Source: Rhodococcus sp. (in: high G+C Gram-positive bacteria) (GTDB taxonomy: Bacteria > Actinomycetota > Actinomycetes > Mycobacteriales > Mycobacteriaceae). Taken from it: a stretch of 37,038 nt of DNA. The stretch is taken from NCBI GenBank assembly GCA_012514505.1, contig JAAZAD010000399.1:1-37038 (forward strand), written 5' to 3'. The notes beneath the pieces are model-generated. The model saw only the letters and a list, made by a program, of their open reading frames with translations, was not told where the DNA came from and made no database searches. Positions 5,653-13,013 of this stretch are shown here, piece after piece; positions within the stretch are counted from its first letter, which is position 1; every line of letters starts with the position of its first letter. Made by a program: the position numbers and the translations under genes.

Positions 5653-8208
5653 TCACTCCGGCAGGATCTGGACGTACCCGTTGGTTCCGTCGACCCTTAT
5701 CCGCTGTCCGTCGCGGATGAGCGTGGTGGCGTCCTCCACGCCGACGACGGCCGGGAGTCCGTACTCGCGTGCGATCACGGCGCCGTGGGTCATCAGTCCG
5801 CCCACCTCCGTCACGAGGCCCGTGATTGCGACGAACAGGGGAGTCCAACTCGGGTCGGTGTAAGCGGTGACCAGGATGTCACCGGTCTCGAGGTTGGCTT
5901 CCGTCATGTCCAGAACGATGCGGGCACGACCCTCGACGGTTCCGGTGGACACCGCAAGCCCGACCAGTGCTCCGTCCGGCACATCGTCTCGCCGGTAAGT
6001 CCCGGTGAGGGCTTCGCCGTCGGAGGTGAGCACCCGAGGTGCCCTGAGTGCCTGGAACGAGTGGAACGCATCCTTCCTCTCGTGGATGAGTTCGTCGCAT
6101 GGTCGTCGAGTCTGGATCAGTTCGCGAAGTTCGTCGAGCCGCAGGTAGAAAATGTCCTCCGGCTCCCGAAGCGCGCCGGCCTGTACGAGCGCCTGCGCCT
6201 CGTGCAACAGTGCCTTCTTGTATTCGAAGTAGTGACCGACCATGGCGTACTTCGGGTACTCGCGATACCCCGCGAAGGTGCGCAGACGGTCGATCATTCT
6301 CGCGGTCTCCTCGGCCTTCGCCTCGCCGTCGGGCAGCTGGCGTAGCCGTTCGAGGAGTTCGTCCGCCTTGTTCCGCGCCGCCCGCACTCCGTCCTCGAAG
6401 CGTCGTTTGGCTTCGCCCGGTTCGAAGTTCGCGACATTGCTCACGATGGTGGGCACGAGAGCGGTGGGACGCTCGCTCCAACGCGGCCTCGTGATGTCGA
6501 TCTCCCCGACGCACCGCATGCCGTATCGGTCCAGGTACGACTCGAAAGCTGCGCGCGCTCGAGGGCCTCCAGCGCGCTGTGCGAGTTCGTCCAGGAACTG
6601 CTCGTCACCGAATCCGGCGCTTTCGAAGCCGCCGTCGTCGACGTGATGAAGGAAGGCCATGACCTCCGGGTACGGCCGGACCGCATCGGCGACGTCGAGC
6701 AGGTCGAGGCCCATCTCCGAGGTGACGTTGTGCGGAACCGATTGTGTGAGCACGTCGGCCGCGTTCTTCTCACCGAGCCACTCCTGCATCCGATCACCCA
6801 GCCACTCCGTGGTTTCGAGGATTGCCGTGATCACCTGCATGCTTTCGGGAAGGAACAGATTCGTCCGCAGGCCGACGAGGTCCGCCTCGACGAAGTCGAC
6901 GAGCGCCGATCCGGACTTGGTCCGGATCTCTCGCTTCAGGGCCTCGAGACGGGCCTCGCCGTGCGCGATCAGATCCGTCACAATCTTCGGGTCGGTCTCG
7001 ATGGGTTCCGGTGCGTCCGGTTTCGTTGCTGCGCTGGACTCGTCGCCCGGATGAGTCCGTACGAAGCCGTCCCGGCTTAGTACGGTTTCCAATGCATCCC
7101 CGATCAGCGGGTCGGAACTGCCGAGGGCCGCCACCAGCCCGTCGCGGGTCTCGGGCGAGGCCAGAACACGTGTGACGTCGACGAACAGCCGCCCACCCGC
7201 GTCACACATCGCGCCTGGGCTGGTCAGCTTCCAGACGGAGATGCCCAGGGGCTTCATCGCGTCGGTCATCATCTGCTGATGGCCGACGGACACGTAGACG
7301 TGGTTCTCGTCGTCCTCGGCCACGGGAATCGGGAACAGGGTGGTGATCGGCCGGCTTTGGACGATGTGGAATCCGTTCTCGTCCAGGCACCATTCGATGT
7401 CTTGCGGGCAACCGAAGTGCGCTTCGAGCTTTCGGCCCAGTCGTTCCAGCTCCAGGAGCTGCGCATCGGACAGCACGGGTTGTTCGGTTTCGTGGCTCCG
7501 GTCGATGACTACGCCGCCGCGCACCTTGTAGCCGTCCGCGTTCACCGTGCCGGACACCAAGGCCTCCCCGGGTCCGAGACCAGCATCCACGGACGTCACC
7601 GTCCGATCCGAGGTGACGGGGTCGGCGGTGAACAGGATTCCGGACGCCTGTGCGGGCACCATCCGCTGTACGACCACAGCCATGTGGACTGCGCGGTGGT
7701 CGATGCCGTTTCGTAGACGGTAGGTGACGGCTCGCTCGGTGAACAGCGAACCCCAGCATCGGCTGACGTGCTCGAGGATCGCCGCCGACCCCACGATTTT
7801 CAGGTACGAGTCCTGCTGACCGGCGAACGATGCGGTCGGCAGATCCTCGGCGGTCGCGCTGGACCGGACCGCGTATGCGTCGTCCTCGCCGAGGGCAGTA
7901 TGCGATTCGGCGATCTCGGCGGCCATATCTTCTGGGATCGTGTACCTTTCGAGTGCGTCGCGGATTTCCGTACTCAGCGCAGTAATCGCCGCTCGGTCGT
8001 CCACTTCGAGGTAAGACAACCGTTCGAGTCGGTCTTCGATCGACGGCATTTCGGCGATGATTCGCCGGAAGGCGTCAGTCGTCACGCAGAAGCCGTCCGG
8101 CACGTCCACGTCGTCGATGCGTGACAGCTCGCCGAGGTTCGCACCTTTGCCGCCGACGAGAGCGATCTGTGTCCGGTCGATCTTGTGGAAGCCTCGCACG
8201 TAGTCCAT
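5653..8208 (-). CDS. rph: Rifampin phosphotransferase-like PEP-utilising enzyme (RPH family)
   Basis: RPH enzymes use ATP to phosphorylate the ansa bridge of rifamycins via a phosphohistidine. The 851 residues have the RPH order: an ATP-grasp domain with LVGGKGANLGEL (Lys21) and YAVRSSATAEDLP (Arg115), a long middle part, and a C-terminal swivelling His domain, VGGLMTHGAVIAREYG (His808). The distance of His808 from the C-terminus matches the catalytic His of the Listeria enzyme as I remember it. THG replaces the TxH of PEP synthase, which also favours RPH. A GTG at 8214 is possible, but GAGGA sits 9 nt before the ATG at 8208. The symbol rph here does not mean RNase PH. I did not find the rifamycin-associated element upstream, so another substrate remains possible. 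Confidence 0.78.
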   Translation of the reverse strand: MDYVRGFHKIDRTQIALVGGKGANLGELSRIDDVDVPDGFCVTTDAFRRIIAEMPSIEDRLERLSYLEVDDRAAITALSTEIRDALERYTIPEDMAAEIAESHTALGEDDAYAVRSSATAEDLPTASFAGQQDSYLKIVGSAAILEHVSRCWGSLFTERAVTYRLRNGIDHRAVHMAVVVQRMVPAQASGILFTADPVTSDRTVTSVDAGLGPGEALVSGTVNADGYKVRGGVVIDRSHETEQPVLSDAQLLELERLGRKLEAHFGCPQDIEWCLDENGFHIVQSRPITTLFPIPVAEDDENHVYVSVGHQQMMTDAMKPLGISVWKLTSPGAMCDAGGRLFVDVTRVLASPETRDGLVAALGSSDPLIGDALETVLSRDGFVRTHPGDESSAATKPDAPEPIETDPKIVTDLIAHGEARLEALKREIRTKSGSALVDFVEADLVGLRTNLFLPESMQVITAILETTEWLGDRMQEWLGEKNAADVLTQSVPHNVTSEMGLDLLDVADAVRPYPEVMAFLHHVDDGGFESAGFGDEQFLDELAQRAGGPRARAAFESYLDRYGMRCVGEIDITRPRWSERPTALVPTIVSNVANFEPGEAKRRFEDGVRAARNKADELLERLRQLPDGEAKAEETARMIDRLRTFAGYREYPKYAMVGHYFEYKKALLHEAQALVQAGALREPEDIFYLRLDELRELIQTRRPCDELIHERKDAFHSFQALRAPRVLTSDGEALTGTYRRDDVPDGALVGLAVSTGTVEGRARIVLDMTEANLETGDILVTAYTDPSWTPLFVAITGLVTEVGGLMTHGAVIAREYGLPAVVGVEDATTLIRDGQRIRVDGTNGYVQILPE

Positions 8209-8267
8209 TCCCACCGTTCCTCACCTGCAGTTCTGTCGGTACGCAGGCGAGTATGCGCCAAAAATTT

Positions 8268-8284
8268 GTGCCTCATGAGGGCAC
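8268..8284. promoter_or_regulatory. 17-bp palindrome between the divergent rph-like and PTP-like genes
   Basis: GTGCC-TCATGAG-GGCAC has 5-bp arms around a partly palindromic centre. It lies 10 bp before TATAAA (8294-8299), a good -10 box for the plus-strand gene, so it could be an operator acting on one or both genes. No regulator gene adjoins it. Confidence 0.4.
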
Positions 8285-8293
8285 CGGATCGTG

Positions 8294-8299
8294 TATAAA
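8294..8299 (+). promoter_or_regulatory. -10 box TATAAA for the PTP-like gene
   Basis: TATAAA would start transcription near 8306, about 15 nt before the GTG at 8321. A GTG at 8291 lies upstream of this predicted start, which argues against using it. No clear -35 element is present. Confidence 0.4.
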
Positions 8300-8320
8300 G
8301 TGAGAAGGGGAAGGGGAGCG

Positions 8321-8755
8321 GTGCCAATTCTCTGGGACGACGAAACACCCGGACTGTTGTGCCTGCCATCGGGACGTCGCGTGCGCGGCCGAGGGCTTCG
8401 CCAATTTTCTGTCGCAGGACCGAAACCGTCGTTCGGGCTGTATCTCACCGGCACGCAGCCATCACCAATGAGCTGGGAATGCCGTTGGATTCGGTGGCCC
8501 GATTTCTGGTTGCCGTCCGACCGGGAACCTTTTCGGGCCAGCCTCGTGGAACTGTGGGAACGTTCCGAACAGGTGCGGGTCGAGATCGCCTGCGGCGGCG
8601 GAATCGGCCGCACCGGAACCGCATTGGCCTGCTTGGCAGTGTTGGATGGCATTGCGGCGGACGAGGCTGTTGCGTACGTGCGTGAGCACTACTCGAGGCG
8701 AGCCGTCGAGGCGCCGTGGCAGCGCCGATTCGTGAAGAAGTTCCGGCCGCATTAG
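8321..8755 (+). CDS. Small PTP-like (cysteine phosphatase) family protein
   Basis: The 144 residues contain the protein-tyrosine-phosphatase loop Cx5R as CGGGIGRTGTALACLAVLDG (Cys91, Arg97), followed by the helix typical of dual-specificity phosphatases. The residue before Cys is Ala where most PTPs have His, and there is no obvious WPD-like loop except the WPD at residues 59-61. The opening ILWDDETPGLLCLPSGRRVRG matches a family of small actinobacterial PTP-like proteins of unknown substrate. GTG at 8321 was chosen for the purine-rich AGGGGAAGGGG just before it; GTG at 8291 would add ten basic residues. It is transcribed divergently from the rph-like gene. Confidence 0.7.
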   Translation: MPILWDDETPGLLCLPSGRRVRGRGLRQFSVAGPKPSFGLYLTGTQPSPMSWECRWIRWPDFWLPSDREPFRASLVELWERSEQVRVEIACGGGIGRTGTALACLAVLDGIAADEAVAYVREHYSRRAVEAPWQRRFVKKFRPH

Positions 8756-8780
8756 GGCGGCGGGTGCCCGCGACCGGGCC

Positions 8781-8786
8781 TAGCGT
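8781..8786 (+). promoter_or_regulatory. -10 box of a leaderless promoter (DinB-like gene)
   Basis: TAGCGT is followed by 7 nt and the ATG at 8794. The same hexamer occurs in this position before three other genes of the window. Confidence 0.5.
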
Positions 8787-8793
8787 GGGCTGT

Positions 8794-9366
8794 ATGGACA
8801 TCCGGTGGAACGACGAACTGGTCGATCAACTCGAATGGCACTGGAACAATCAGCTGCGCGAACGATTGTCCGGCCTGACGGACGACGAATACTTCTGGGA
8901 GCCGGTCGAGGGCACGTGGAGTGTGCGACCTCGCGGGTCGTCCACGGCCCCCATGCAGGCCGGCTCGGGGGAGTGGACCATCGACTTCGCCTTTCCCGAA
9001 CCTTCACCGGCCCCGGTCACCACCATCGCGTGGCGGTTGGGCCACGTCATCGTTGGCGTTCTGGGTGCGCGTAATGCCGGGCATTTCGGTGGACCGCCTA
9101 TCGACTACCAGTCCTTCGAGTACGCGGGAACTGCCCAGGGCGCACTGGCTCAGCTCGACGAGCAATATGCCGCCTGGTTGTCCGGTGTGAGAGCACTCGG
9201 GGTGGAAGGTTTCGCGCGTCCGTGCGGAGAAGCAGAGGGACCGTATGCCGAGATGCCGATGGCCAAGCTCGTCCTGCACATCAACCGAGAGGTCATTCAC
9301 CACGGTGCGGAGATTGCGCTGCTACGTGACCTGTACGTCAACCGTGATTCGCGCCCAGTTCGATGA
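8794..9366 (+). CDS. DinB-superfamily protein
   Basis: DinB-like proteins are four-helix bundles that bind a divalent metal by three histidines; many are thiol-dependent transferases and many have no known function. The 190 residues show WSVRP, an LGHVIVG helix with the first His, and a C-terminal HINREVIHHGAEIALLRDLY helix with the other His residues, as in the DinB_2 group. The ATG at 8794 sits 7 nt after a TAGCGT box, and an upstream in-frame start at 8716 would run into the PTP-like gene. The 3' end overlaps the convergent SMR gene by 29 bp. Confidence 0.8.
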   Translation: MDIRWNDELVDQLEWHWNNQLRERLSGLTDDEYFWEPVEGTWSVRPRGSSTAPMQAGSGEWTIDFAFPEPSPAPVTTIAWRLGHVIVGVLGARNAGHFGGPPIDYQSFEYAGTAQGALAQLDEQYAAWLSGVRALGVEGFARPCGEAEGPYAEMPMAKLVLHINREVIHHGAEIALLRDLYVNRDSRPVR

Positions 9367-9664
9367 GCAGCACACCACACGCGATCAGGGCGATGCCGAC
9401 GCCCATCGTCTTGGTCAGTGGGTCGCGGAACAGCACCCGCGCGGCGATCGCGGTGAGAGCGACACCCGTGGCCGCCCAGATTCCATAGGCCACGCCGATC
9501 GCCATTCCGGCTCCGAGTGCGGCCGCGAGGAAACCGAACGACACGAGGTATCCGCCGACGATGGCGGGCGCCCACCTCTTGTCTCGCAGTCCGTCCGATT
9601 GCCGAAGCGACAACGTGGCTGCGAGTTCGAAGAGAATCGCGCATCCCAGGTAGAGCCAGCTCAC
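9338..9664 (-). CDS. SMR-family transporter, second subunit of a pair
   Basis: Small multidrug resistance proteins are four-helix proton antiporters that act as dimers. The 108 residues form four hydrophobic segments, with the essential membrane Glu at position 13 (LYLGCAILFELAATLSLR). The motif GVAYGIWAATGVALTA in helix 3 is typical of the multidrug branch. The start is GTG, overlapping the stop of the neighbouring SMR gene by 4 bp, so the two are made together. Such pairs (EbrAB, YkkCD) usually work as heterodimers with opposite membrane orientation. The 3' end overlaps the convergent DinB-like gene by 29 bp. Confidence 0.9.
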   Translation of the reverse strand: MSWLYLGCAILFELAATLSLRQSDGLRDKRWAPAIVGGYLVSFGFLAAALGAGMAIGVAYGIWAATGVALTAIAARVLFRDPLTKTMGVGIALIACGVLLIELGANHG

Positions 9665-10035
9665 GAGTCGGCCTGTTCTGCCGTTGCTCGTTCAGCCAGC
9701 GCTCTTTCCTTCAATGCCTTCTCCGACCCGACTTCCACAACGAGAACCCCTGCGGCGACCACGACGATGCCGAGACTCATCACCCAGGTCAGGGGGTCGT
9801 CGAACAGGAAGTAGGCGAGCACAGCCGTCAGCGCGACGCCGCTGGCTCCCCAGATTCCGTACGCAACTCCGATCGGTGTTCCCAGGCGAAGTACGGCGGC
9901 CAGAAACCCGAACGACATCAGGTAGCCGATGACCACGAGCACCAACCAGGCCGACTGGTCGAGCGATGCCCGCAGCGCGAGGGTGCCGGACACCTCGAAC
10001 ACGATCGCTCCCGCGAGATACAGCCACTTCCTCAT
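9661..10035 (-). CDS. SMR-family transporter, first subunit of a pair
   Basis: The 124 residues hold four membrane segments with the key Glu14 (YLAGAIVFEVSGTLALR) and GVAYGIWGASGVALTA in helix 3. A charged C-terminal tail of about 20 residues (KALKERALAERATAEQ) is longer than in single SMR proteins. ATG at 10035 was chosen because it gives the standard SMR N-terminus; an upstream ATG at 10158 would overlap the repeat-protein gene. The upstream decapeptide-repeat gene ends 19 bp before this start, so all three genes may be one transcript. Substrate is unknown: no guanidine riboswitch lies here, unlike at the sugE gene at 13026. Confidence 0.88.
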   Translation of the reverse strand: MRKWLYLAGAIVFEVSGTLALRASLDQSAWLVLVVIGYLMSFGFLAAVLRLGTPIGVAYGIWGASGVALTAVLAYFLFDDPLTWVMSLGIVVVAAGVLVVEVGSEKALKERALAERATAEQADS

Positions 10036-10054
10036 ACCGTTGCCTGCGTGCGGA

Positions 10055-10858
10055 TCATTCAGGTGCGAGTGGGTAGTCGAGGGCGGTGCGCTCGCCACGA
10101 CGCAGCCAACGCCCCGGCAAACGGCCTGCCAGGTCCCCGAGTGGGCCGACGGCAGCACTGAGCAAGTTGACCGTGTCCTGCAGCACGTCGATGCTCGAAC
10201 TCATGCGCTGGATGTTCGGCGCCAGCGCGCTGAGTGTCTCCGACAGCGCGACGATCTGATCGAGCGGACCGCCCTTGGCGATGATGCGCTCGAGCGCACC
10301 CTGTTCGGCCAGCAAGACCTCCAAGATGCCGTCCTCGGCGAGAGCCCGGTCGACGAGTCCGCCCTCGGCGGTCAGGCGTTCCACCGCACCGTCTTTCGCG
10401 GTGAGGCGCTCGAGCGGTCCGTCCACTGCGGTCAAGCGGTCGAGCAGGCCACCGGGTGCAAGGAGGCGTTCGAGTGCGCCGTCCTCCGCAAGGATCCGTT
10501 CGAGGGGCCCACCCGGTGCGAGGACGCGTTCGAGGGGACCGCCGGGTGCAAGCAAGCGTTCCAAAGTGCCGTCCGGTGACGTCAGTCGATCGACGGGGCC
10601 GCCCGGTGCCAACAGGCGATCCAGGGGGCCGCCCGGCGCCATCGCTTGGCCGAGGGGCCGGTCGCCCGACGTCAGTGAAGACAACTGCTGGATCATCTGG
10701 AGGGGATTGCCCGACACGGACTGCGTGCTCACGCCCGCGCCGGTAGGGGCCACTGCGCCTATGGCCGTGTTCAACGTGACCTCGGCGATGCTCAACCCTG
10801 CTTCGGCAGCGGTGAGCCCGATTCGCACGGGTGCGAAGACCAACGACACCAGATTCAT
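10055..10858 (-). CDS. Decapeptide-repeat protein of unknown function
   Basis: I do not recognise this 267-residue protein. Residues 1-40 are mainly hydrophobic or amphipathic (MNLVSLVFAPVRIGLTAAEA...). Residues 74-203 consist of 13 uninterrupted 10-residue repeats with consensus A-P-G-G-P-L-[ED]-R-L-[LT], for example APGGPLDRLL, APGGPLERVL and AEDGALERLL; the last three are most diverged. Residues 204-267 look helical (SETLSALAPNIQRMSSSIDV) and end in a basic stretch. There is no clear signal peptide or catalytic motif. ATG at 10858 was chosen because TACAGT ends 6 nt before it, a leaderless layout, although the frame stays open to 11155. It lies 19 bp upstream of an SMR pair. A scaffold, envelope-associated or membrane-peripheral role is possible but is only a guess. 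Confidence 0.75.
   Translation of the reverse strand: MNLVSLVFAPVRIGLTAAEAGLSIAEVTLNTAIGAVAPTGAGVSTQSVSGNPLQMIQQLSSLTSGDRPLGQAMAPGGPLDRLLAPGGPVDRLTSPDGTLERLLAPGGPLERVLAPGGPLERILAEDGALERLLAPGGLLDRLTAVDGPLERLTAKDGAVERLTAEGGLVDRALAEDGILEVLLAEQGALERIIAKGGPLDQIVALSETLSALAPNIQRMSSSIDVLQDTVNLLSAAVGPLGDLAGRLPGRWLRRGERTALDYPLAPE
10250..10639 (-). repeat. 13 tandem 30-bp coding repeats (decapeptide array)
   Basis: The DNA has a 30-bp period matching the 10-residue repeats, with the codons for GGxxLD/ER most conserved. Positions 1, 4 (Gly), 6 (Leu/Val), 7 (Asp/Glu) and 8 (Arg) of each unit vary least. The array holds no stop or frameshift, so it is under coding selection. Confidence 0.9.
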
Positions 10859-10864
10859 GCGATT

Positions 10865-10870
10865 ACTGTA
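10865..10870 (-). promoter_or_regulatory. -10 box of a leaderless promoter (decapeptide-repeat gene)
   Basis: TACAGT on the minus strand is followed by 6 nt and the ATG at 10858. It supports this start over longer upstream choices. Confidence 0.5.
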
Positions 10871-10961
10871 ACCCGTCACACACATGCAAACACATATACG
10901 CAACGCGGAATCGATGCCTCCGAGTGGGAACACGCCCGTCGCCACGGCGGTTCTCTGACAT

Positions 10962-11423
10962 ATGAGCAAAGATGATCTCGGCAGCAAGAGCGACGACGAC
11001 ATTCTTCTCGAACTGGCGGCGGGGCAGAACAAGGCAGTACTCGCCACCGTCAAACGCGACGGGAGACCCCAGCTTTCCAACGTCCTGTACGACTGGGACC
11101 CGGACACCCGCATCGCGCGGATCTCGGTTACCGCGGACCGCGCGAAAACCCGCAATGCGGCACGAGACTCACGCGTGTCGTTGCATATCAGCGCACCCGA
11201 CTTCTGGAGCTACGTCGTCATCGAAGGCGGAGCCTCGCTCAGTGACGTCGCATCCGACCCGCACGACGAAGCCACCGACGAACTCGTCGACGTGTTTCGC
11301 CGGGCAACAGGCCAGGAACACGAGAACTGGGACGAGTTTCGACGAGCGATGGTGGCAGATCGTCGCCAGGTACTGCGCGTGCACACCACTCACTTCTACG
11401 GAATGGCCCAACTCCCTGAGTGA
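10962..11423 (+). CDS. PPOX-fold, F420-binding type oxidoreductase (Rv1155-like)
   Basis: The split-barrel PPOX-class proteins of actinobacteria bind coenzyme F420 or flavin and reduce varied substrates. The 153 residues contain ATVKRDGRPQLSNVLYDWDP, RAKTRNAARDSRVSL, FWSYVVIEGGASL and MVADRRQVLRV, the blocks I recall from M. tuberculosis Rv1155. The first of these resembles the cofactor-binding strand of the family. Substrate is not known. It is divergent from the decapeptide-repeat gene, with 103 bp between them. Copy A of the 46-bp hairpin repeat begins 6 bp after its stop, so the repeat may shape the 3' end of its mRNA. Confidence 0.85.
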   Translation: MSKDDLGSKSDDDILLELAAGQNKAVLATVKRDGRPQLSNVLYDWDPDTRIARISVTADRAKTRNAARDSRVSLHISAPDFWSYVVIEGGASLSDVASDPHDEATDELVDVFRRATGQEHENWDEFRRAMVADRRQVLRVHTTHFYGMAQLPE

Positions 11424-11428
11424 CCGCC

Positions 11429-11474
11429 CCTGTGAGTGGTTAGCGAGTCCCTGGACTCTTTGCGCACGCACAGG
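11429..11474. repeat. 46-bp hairpin repeat, copy A
   Basis: The copy runs from CCTGTGAGTG to GCACGCACAGG with the family centre GAGTCCCTGGACTC. The two 22-bp arms match at 16 positions, so this copy is partly decayed. A remnant GC-rich sequence (GGCGGTAGCGC) follows on the right. It lies between the PPOX gene and the parA-like gene. Confidence 0.85.
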
Positions 11475-11539
11475 CGGTAGCGCTTCTGGGCATTTCGGGC
11501 ACCGCAGATATGCTCCCTGAACTGCTTGAAGCAGGAACC

Positions 11540-11560
11540 AACCGCTCGTCGACGACGGTT
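11540..11560. promoter_or_regulatory. Palindromic site upstream of the parA-like gene
   Basis: AACCG (11540-11544) and CGGTT (11556-11560) flank the perfect palindrome TCGTCGACGA (11546-11555), with one extra C on the left. It lies 31 bp before the ATG and could be an operator or centromere-like site for the ParA/partner pair. This is speculative. Confidence 0.3.
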
Positions 11561-11590
11561 CGGTCACGGAACGGAAAACAGGGAGCGCGC

Positions 11591-12454
11591 ATGGCCCACG
11601 TGGTCGCCACTATCAATCTCAAGGGCGGGGTCGGTAAGACGACGACCACAGCGGCGCTGGCAGAGGTGCTCTCGGCCGAGTTCGGGCAAAAGGTGCTCCT
11701 CATCGACCTCGACCCACAGACCAACCTGACCATGATGATGATCGGGGAGCGCCGCTGGGGCGAGCTGGATGCCGAAGGACTCACTCTGGCCACCGTGTTC
11801 GAGCGCGAGCTGACGGGCACGCCAGGTTGGTTCGACATCGATCTGTTGATCGAGCAGGGAGTCTCGCCGCTGAGCAAGGTCGATACCGTCGATCTTCTGC
11901 CGTCGTCGTTGAAGCTGATTGCGCTGCAGGACCGTGTTGCTGCGCTCGGGGAGGGTGTGGACGGTGACCACACGCAAATCCTCCAGCGTGCGCTCGGTGA
12001 CGTGCTCGACCGGTATGACTACGTGCTGATCGACTGCCCGCCGAACCTGGGGGCGATGACGTTGAACGGCCTGCGCTTGGCCGATGGCTACCTCATCCCG
12101 ACGATCCCTGATGTGATGTCGACGTACGGCATCGGCCCGGTTCAGGAGCGGATCCGGCAGTTCGCCACGGAGTGGGGCGGGCCCATCGTTGAACTCGGCG
12201 TGGTCGTCACCAAGTACCGAAAGGTGTCCGCGGTGCACCGCAACACGATCGACGACCTGGTCCGAAACAAGGAGATCTCGATGGTCTTCCCGTCTCTGAT
12301 CCCGGACGCGAATCAGATCGCCGCTGCTGCAGAGTTTGCGAACTTCGGCACCCTGCGGCAGAAGTACGGCTCGGATGGCCAGTTCACGGCTCTGCGTGAC
12401 CTGGCGCAAGATTTCATGGCAACGGCGAAGATCAAGCTCGCCTGGTCGCGATAG
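11591..12454 (+). CDS. ParA/Soj-family ATPase (orphan, not the oriC copy)
   Basis: ParA ATPases form dynamic gradients on the nucleoid or membrane to position DNA or protein cargo. The 287 residues carry the deviant Walker A motif KGGVGKTT (residues 11-18), the A' motif LLIDLDPQTN with Asp41, and Walker B DYVLIDCPPNLG near residue 143. There is no N-terminal helix-turn-helix extension, so it is the short Soj-like type. An in-frame ATG at 11510 exists, but GGGAGCGC directly precedes the ATG at 11591 and the family N-terminus starts there. The stop is 2 bp before the next gene. There is no parB-like gene nearby and none of the rnpA/gidB genes that mark the chromosome origin, so this is an additional ParA. 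It lies between hairpin copies A and B. Confidence 0.92.
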   Translation: MAHVVATINLKGGVGKTTTTAALAEVLSAEFGQKVLLIDLDPQTNLTMMMIGERRWGELDAEGLTLATVFERELTGTPGWFDIDLLIEQGVSPLSKVDTVDLLPSSLKLIALQDRVAALGEGVDGDHTQILQRALGDVLDRYDYVLIDCPPNLGAMTLNGLRLADGYLIPTIPDVMSTYGIGPVQERIRQFATEWGGPIVELGVVVTKYRKVSAVHRNTIDDLVRNKEISMVFPSLIPDANQIAAAAEFANFGTLRQKYGSDGQFTALRDLAQDFMATAKIKLAWSR

Positions 12455-12456
12455 GA

Positions 12457-12954
12457 ATGAACGTGGCAGATTCTCGAGACATTTCGGTGGATGAGCTGAA
12501 GTTGCGTAGGGCGACATCCGAGGCGGAGTCCGCGCTGGTGAAGCTCGGTTCGGCGGACTCCGGCGTCGCTGTTGCGCTGTCGCGTCTGGTGCAGGCGGTG
12601 GCCGACGAGGCTGCGCGCACACCACGGTTCGCGAAAACGCTGGCCGCAGCGTTGGCTGCTGACGGCGAACAGCCGGCTACGCGGTCTGTGGCCGCGCGCA
12701 AGAAGGCTCCCCAGAAGAAGGTCCAGCGGTCGAAGGGCTTGCTCGACCCGTTCGCGGTGTTCGAGGTGTCAGGTGAGCAGGGTCTGCGCGCACGCCTGGG
12801 CACGTTGAGTGTGGACCAGCTCAAAGACATCGTCGCCGAGCACTCCATGAACTACGACAAGGCCGCGATGCGGTGGAAGTCCGCGCCGCGGCTGATCGAT
12901 CGCATCGTGGAGCGAGTCGAGGCGCGCACGACCAAGGGTGACGTTCTTCGGTAA
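12457..12954 (+). CDS. Unrecognised small partner of the ParA ATPase
   Basis: I do not recognise a named family. The 165-residue protein has a helical N-terminal part (about 10-70: SVDELKLRRATSEAESAL, then ALSRLVQAVADEAARTPRFA), a basic linker (about 74-92: RSVAARKKAPQKKVQRSKG) and a compact C-terminal domain (about 93-160: LLDPFAVFEVSG, LRARLGTLSVDQLKDIVAEH, MRWKSAPRLIDRIVERVEA). The position and spacing (2 bp) after parA are those of a ParB or adaptor gene, but no ParB CTPase motif or ribbon-helix-helix is visible. AGGA stands only 1 bp from the ATG, whereas GTG at 12463 has it 6 nt upstream and may be the true start. A DNA- or cargo-binding adaptor that stimulates the ATPase is the simplest guess. 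Confidence 0.75.
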   Translation: MNVADSRDISVDELKLRRATSEAESALVKLGSADSGVAVALSRLVQAVADEAARTPRFAKTLAAALAADGEQPATRSVAARKKAPQKKVQRSKGLLDPFAVFEVSGEQGLRARLGTLSVDQLKDIVAEHSMNYDKAAMRWKSAPRLIDRIVERVEARTTKGDVLR

Positions 12955-12967
12955 GGGGCGAACATCC

Positions 12968-13013
12968 CCTGTGAGTGAATTGCGAGTCTCTGGACTCCTT
13001 AACCCCTCACAGG
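12968..13013. repeat. 46-bp hairpin repeat, copy B
   Basis: The copy begins CCTGTGAGTGAATTGCGAGT and ends CCCCTCACAGG, with centre GAGTCTCTGGACTC. It lies 14 bp after the ParA-partner stop and is followed by a short GC hairpin (13012-13026). It has the same orientation as copy A relative to that GC hairpin. Confidence 0.9.

Noticed and set aside
4303-8790. Genomic island inserted at the tRNA-Thr 3' end
   Set aside because: No integrase is present and I found no second copy of the tRNA 3' segment in the window, so insertion cannot be supported from the sequence.
10250-10639. Non-coding minisatellite instead of a coding repeat
   Set aside because: The 30-bp period keeps one open frame over all 13 units with conserved Gly, Leu, Asp/Glu and Arg positions, as expected for a selected protein repeat.
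11429-13013. Hairpin copies A and B as integron attC sites around a cassette
   Set aside because: No integrase gene is present, copies also occur singly at other genes, and the R and L box core sequences of attC sites are not seen.
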